A stretch of 7,332 bases of DNA from positions 1 through 7,332 of the forward strand of contig JADGNT010000239.1 in NCBI GenBank assembly GCA_017883345.1, in the 5' to 3' direction. Each line of letters begins with the position of its first letter. The first letter of the stretch is position 1. Shown in pieces: positions 5,325 to 7,332 of the stretch. A model generated the notes under the pieces. The model was not told the origin of the DNA and did no database searches. It saw only the letters and a program-made list of their open reading frames with translations. Both the position numbers and the translations under genes were made by a program. Origin of the DNA: Candidatus Solibacter sp. GTDB taxonomy: Bacteria; Acidobacteriota; Terriglobia; Bryobacterales; Bryobacteraceae.

Positions 5325-6503
5325 CTACTTTTCCGCGGTAGCTTCCACGGTGGCTTCATTTACCTCGAGCCCCAGGCCAGGGCCGGTGGGGACGATCAGT
5401 TCGCCGTGGTCGAACTGGATCTCGTTCTTGAACAGCGCCTTCAGGCGCGCACTCGCTCCGGTCCATTCCTGCGGGTACACTGCGTTCGGGATGGAGGCCA
5501 CCAGGTGCAGGGTGGCCGCTGTGCCGATCGTCGGCTGGGTATTGTGGCAGACGATCTGCTTGTTGTGGGCCTCGGCCAGCGCGGCGGCCTTCCTGCCCAC
5601 CGTGATTCCGGATTTGGTCATGTCCGGTTGCACGAAAGCGGGATTGCCCTGCTCGATCAGGTCCCGATACATCCAGATGTTGTATTCCTGTTCGCCGGAC
5701 GCGATGGGAAGGTCCGGGAGCGCGGCTTGCACCTGCGACATGGCAGCATAGTCGCCTTGCGCCGTCGGCTCTTCGTAGTGCACGAGGTTCACAGCCTGTT
5801 TCAAGCGCCGGCCCACCTCGATGGCGCGTTGCGTGGTGTACCCATTGTTGATATCGCACATCAGCCGGATGCCGTCGCCGACGGCCTTGCGAATGCCGAT
5901 CATGTACTGTTCGAGCGGGTCGTCCACCGGATCGGTGAAAACGCGGGCCGGCTCACGCCACGCCATGCGGAATTTGAGCGCCTTAAAGCCCAGATCCACC
6001 TGCTTCTTCATGAGGGTGGCGACCTCTTCGATGGAAGCTTTGTGGTCCCACCCATAGCTGAAGTACACCGGGATGCGCATGCGATAGGCGCCGCCCAGAA
6101 GCGTGTACACGGGGGCTTTCAGCAGCTTGCCTTTGAAGTCCCAGAACGCCACGTCAAGCCCCGCGATGGCGTTGGCCAGCGTGCCGCCCGGACCGAGCTT
6201 GTAGGGGCGAAAGAGCATCTGGTCGTAGAGCGGGCCGCTGTTCATAGGGTCCTGCCCTATCACCAGGGGTTTCAGGACCTTTTGGATCATGGCCTCTTCC
6301 ACGTACGCATTCATGGGACTGCATTCGGCCCAGCCCGAAGTTCCTTCGTTGGTAAGAACCTGTACGAGCAGCATGCCCCAAGGCATGCGGTACGTCTTGA
6401 TGTCCTTGACCTTGATTCCGGAGACTTCGGCCGCGCTCCCGGCGGCTGCCAACGGCGTGGCGGCCAGGCCGGCTTGCAACAAAGTACGTCGGTTTATCAT
6501 CAT
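5325..6503 (-). CDS. Tat-exported mandelate racemase/muconate lactonizing enzyme-like protein
   Basis: A 392-residue member of the enolase superfamily, mandelate racemase subgroup; these enzymes use Mg2+ to remove a proton next to a carboxylate, as racemases or sugar-acid dehydratases. Probable metal ligands are Asp217 (CDINNGY), Glu244 (HYEEPT) and Glu271 (SGEQEY). The general base pair is His320 (VCHNTQ) with Asp294 (QPDMTKSG), and Glu346 (PQEW) fits the acid position. The lysine motif reads K177-F-R179, i.e. KxR rather than KxK, which favours a one-sided His-Asp-based reaction over true racemisation. The N-terminus NRRTLLQAG with a hydrophobic stretch and GSAA before Glu26 is a twin-arginine signal, so it acts outside the cytoplasm. 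The start could be ATG 6503 or the adjacent ATG 6500; no strong ribosome site is seen. It follows the receptor gene by 10 nt, so the two are probably cotranscribed. Substrate is not determined. Confidence 0.9.
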   Translation of the reverse strand: MMINRRTLLQAGLAATPLAAAGSAAEVSGIKVKDIKTYRMPWGMLLVQVLTNEGTSGWAECSPMNAYVEEAMIQKVLKPLVIGQDPMNSGPLYDQMLFRPYKLGPGGTLANAIAGLDVAFWDFKGKLLKAPVYTLLGGAYRMRIPVYFSYGWDHKASIEEVATLMKKQVDLGFKALKFRMAWREPARVFTDPVDDPLEQYMIGIRKAVGDGIRLMCDINNGYTTQRAIEVGRRLKQAVNLVHYEEPTAQGDYAAMSQVQAALPDLPIASGEQEYNIWMYRDLIEQGNPAFVQPDMTKSGITVGRKAAALAEAHNKQIVCHNTQPTIGTAATLHLVASIPNAVYPQEWTGASARLKALFKNEIQFDHGELIVPTGPGLGLEVNEATVEATAEK

Positions 6504-6513
6504 GATGAGCTCG

Positions 6514-7332
6514 CTACCAGTACAGCTTGAGCGCCAACTGGATTTCGCGCGAAGTCCGCTGGAACAGCGGAGGATTGCCCGCGGCGGTGATCGTCCCCAT
6601 CGTCAGAGAGCCGATCGATGCGTTCGGATTGTTGAACTGCGGCGTATTGAAGATATTGAACACCTCCGCGCGAAATTGCAGGCGCTTCGCTCGGTCCGCG
6701 CTGTACCGGAAGTTCTTGAATGCCGAGAGATCGAACTGCCGGGTGCCCGGTCCGTATACGCTGTTGCGCCCTTCATTGCCGTAAACATAACTGCCGGGGG
6801 AAACGAAGGCGCTGGTATTGAACCAGTGGTTGACCGTCGGATTCGACAACGTGCCGGACGCGATCGCGTTCGGCCACTGCACGCCGGTGCCGGCGTTCAA
6901 CGCGCTCGCTGCCATCGTCGCCGTGAAGGGCGTGCCCGTCTGGAACGTGTCGATGCTGTTGAGTTGCCAGCCCCCCACCATGAATTCCAACGGCCCGTGC
7001 GCATCGCGCAGCAAGGTTTTGCCTTTGCCGAAAGGTAGTTCGTAAGTCCAGCTCAGGACCACGCTGTGCCGTATGTCGAAGCTCGAGTTGCCGCGGTTCA
7101 GACGCAGATTGTTCGGCGTCTGCACGGTCTCCGAGCCGGTGCCGCTGGAATCGTCGATGCCGTGCGACCACGTCCACGCTCCCAGGAAAGAAAGCCCGGC
7201 GCTGAGCCGCCGCTGGAAAGTGGCCTGCAGCGAATGAAACTCCGAATTGCCCCAGGACCCCACCGTCGTTCCATCGCCGAGATTCGGATACGGACGGCGG
7301 CTCGCCACCGCTCCGGGCCCCGGCAAAGCTTC
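6514..7332 (-). CDS. TonB-dependent receptor, Oar-like, C-terminal part (5' end beyond window)
   Basis: The last 272 residues of an outer-membrane beta-barrel of the Oar-like TonB-dependent receptor group, which is expanded in Acidobacteria and normally about 1000-1200 residues with an N-terminal carboxypeptidase-regulatory-like domain and plug. Visible signatures are RRPYPNLG, the strand pair around EFHSLQATFQRRLSAGLSF and WTWSHGIDD, the LPFGKGK turn, VGGWQLNSI, QFDLSAFKNF, and the near-terminal FRAEVFNIFNTPQFNNPN. The protein ends LKLYW, an aromatic last residue as expected for outer-membrane barrel insertion. The frame is open to the right edge, so a TTG at 7326 is not a real start. It probably imports a large or scarce substrate, and the gene directly downstream (10 nt) encodes an exported enolase-superfamily enzyme that may act on it. 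Confidence 0.92.
   Translation of the reverse strand, partial: EALPGPGAVASRRPYPNLGDGTTVGSWGNSEFHSLQATFQRRLSAGLSFLGAWTWSHGIDDSSGTGSETVQTPNNLRLNRGNSSFDIRHSVVLSWTYELPFGKGKTLLRDAHGPLEFMVGGWQLNSIDTFQTGTPFTATMAASALNAGTGVQWPNAIASGTLSNPTVNHWFNTSAFVSPGSYVYGNEGRNSVYGPGTRQFDLSAFKNFRYSADRAKRLQFRAEVFNIFNTPQFNNPNASIGSLTMGTITAAGNPPLFQRTSREIQLALKLYW

Noticed and set aside
5274..6530. 418-codon plus-strand open frame
   Set aside because: Antisense shadow of the racemase-like gene, which has a full set of catalytic residues and a Tat signal on the minus strand.
7318..7326. TTG 7326 as start of the receptor-like protein
   Set aside because: The frame stays open to the window edge and the visible part is only the C-terminal section of a much longer barrel.
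1..7332. CRISPR array, tRNA or rRNA gene
   Set aside because: No regularly spaced repeats and no cloverleaf or ribosomal RNA pattern seen on reading both strands.

Overview
The window looks like chromosomal DNA of a GC-rich Acidobacterium, most plausibly of the Solibacter/Bryobacter type. This rests on style rather than on a marker gene: the Oar-like TonB-dependent receptor C-terminus with its RPYPNLG and FNIFNTPQFNNPN motifs, an exported twin-arginine enolase-superfamily enzyme beside it, few Shine-Dalgarno sites, and REP-like hairpins between genes.

Layout, left to right. Positions 1-1061 (minus) hold most of a GlcD-type FAD-linked oxidase that runs off the left edge. Positions 1062-1265 (minus) are not an ordinary spacer: they carry the first ~57 residues of a GNAT-type acetyltransferase, still in frame with glcD. 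Positions 1271-2473 (minus) encode a DUF711 (UPF0210) protein with a signal peptide. A 118-base divergent spacer with a tandem 11-bp repeat follows. Positions 2592-5057 (plus) encode a complete ComEC/Rec2 DNA-uptake channel with OB-fold, competence and metallo-beta-lactamase parts. The convergent spacer 5058-5324 holds a cluster of small hairpins, a probable transposase remnant and a CT-rich tract. Positions 5325-6503 (minus) encode a Tat-exported mandelate racemase/muconate lactonizing enzyme-like protein. Positions 6514-7332 (minus) are the C-terminal 272 residues of a TonB-dependent receptor that enters from the right edge.

How the genes work together. The receptor and the enolase-superfamily enzyme are 10 nt apart on one strand and read as an uptake-plus-periplasmic-catabolism pair, perhaps for a sugar acid. 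DUF711, the GNAT remnant and glcD form a second minus-strand unit, with only 5 nt between the DUF711 stop and the remnant's ATG. comEC stands alone, diverging from DUF711 and converging on the racemase gene. I see no new multi-gene system. The most unusual points are the in-frame GNAT remnant before glcD and the layered debris between comEC and the racemase gene.
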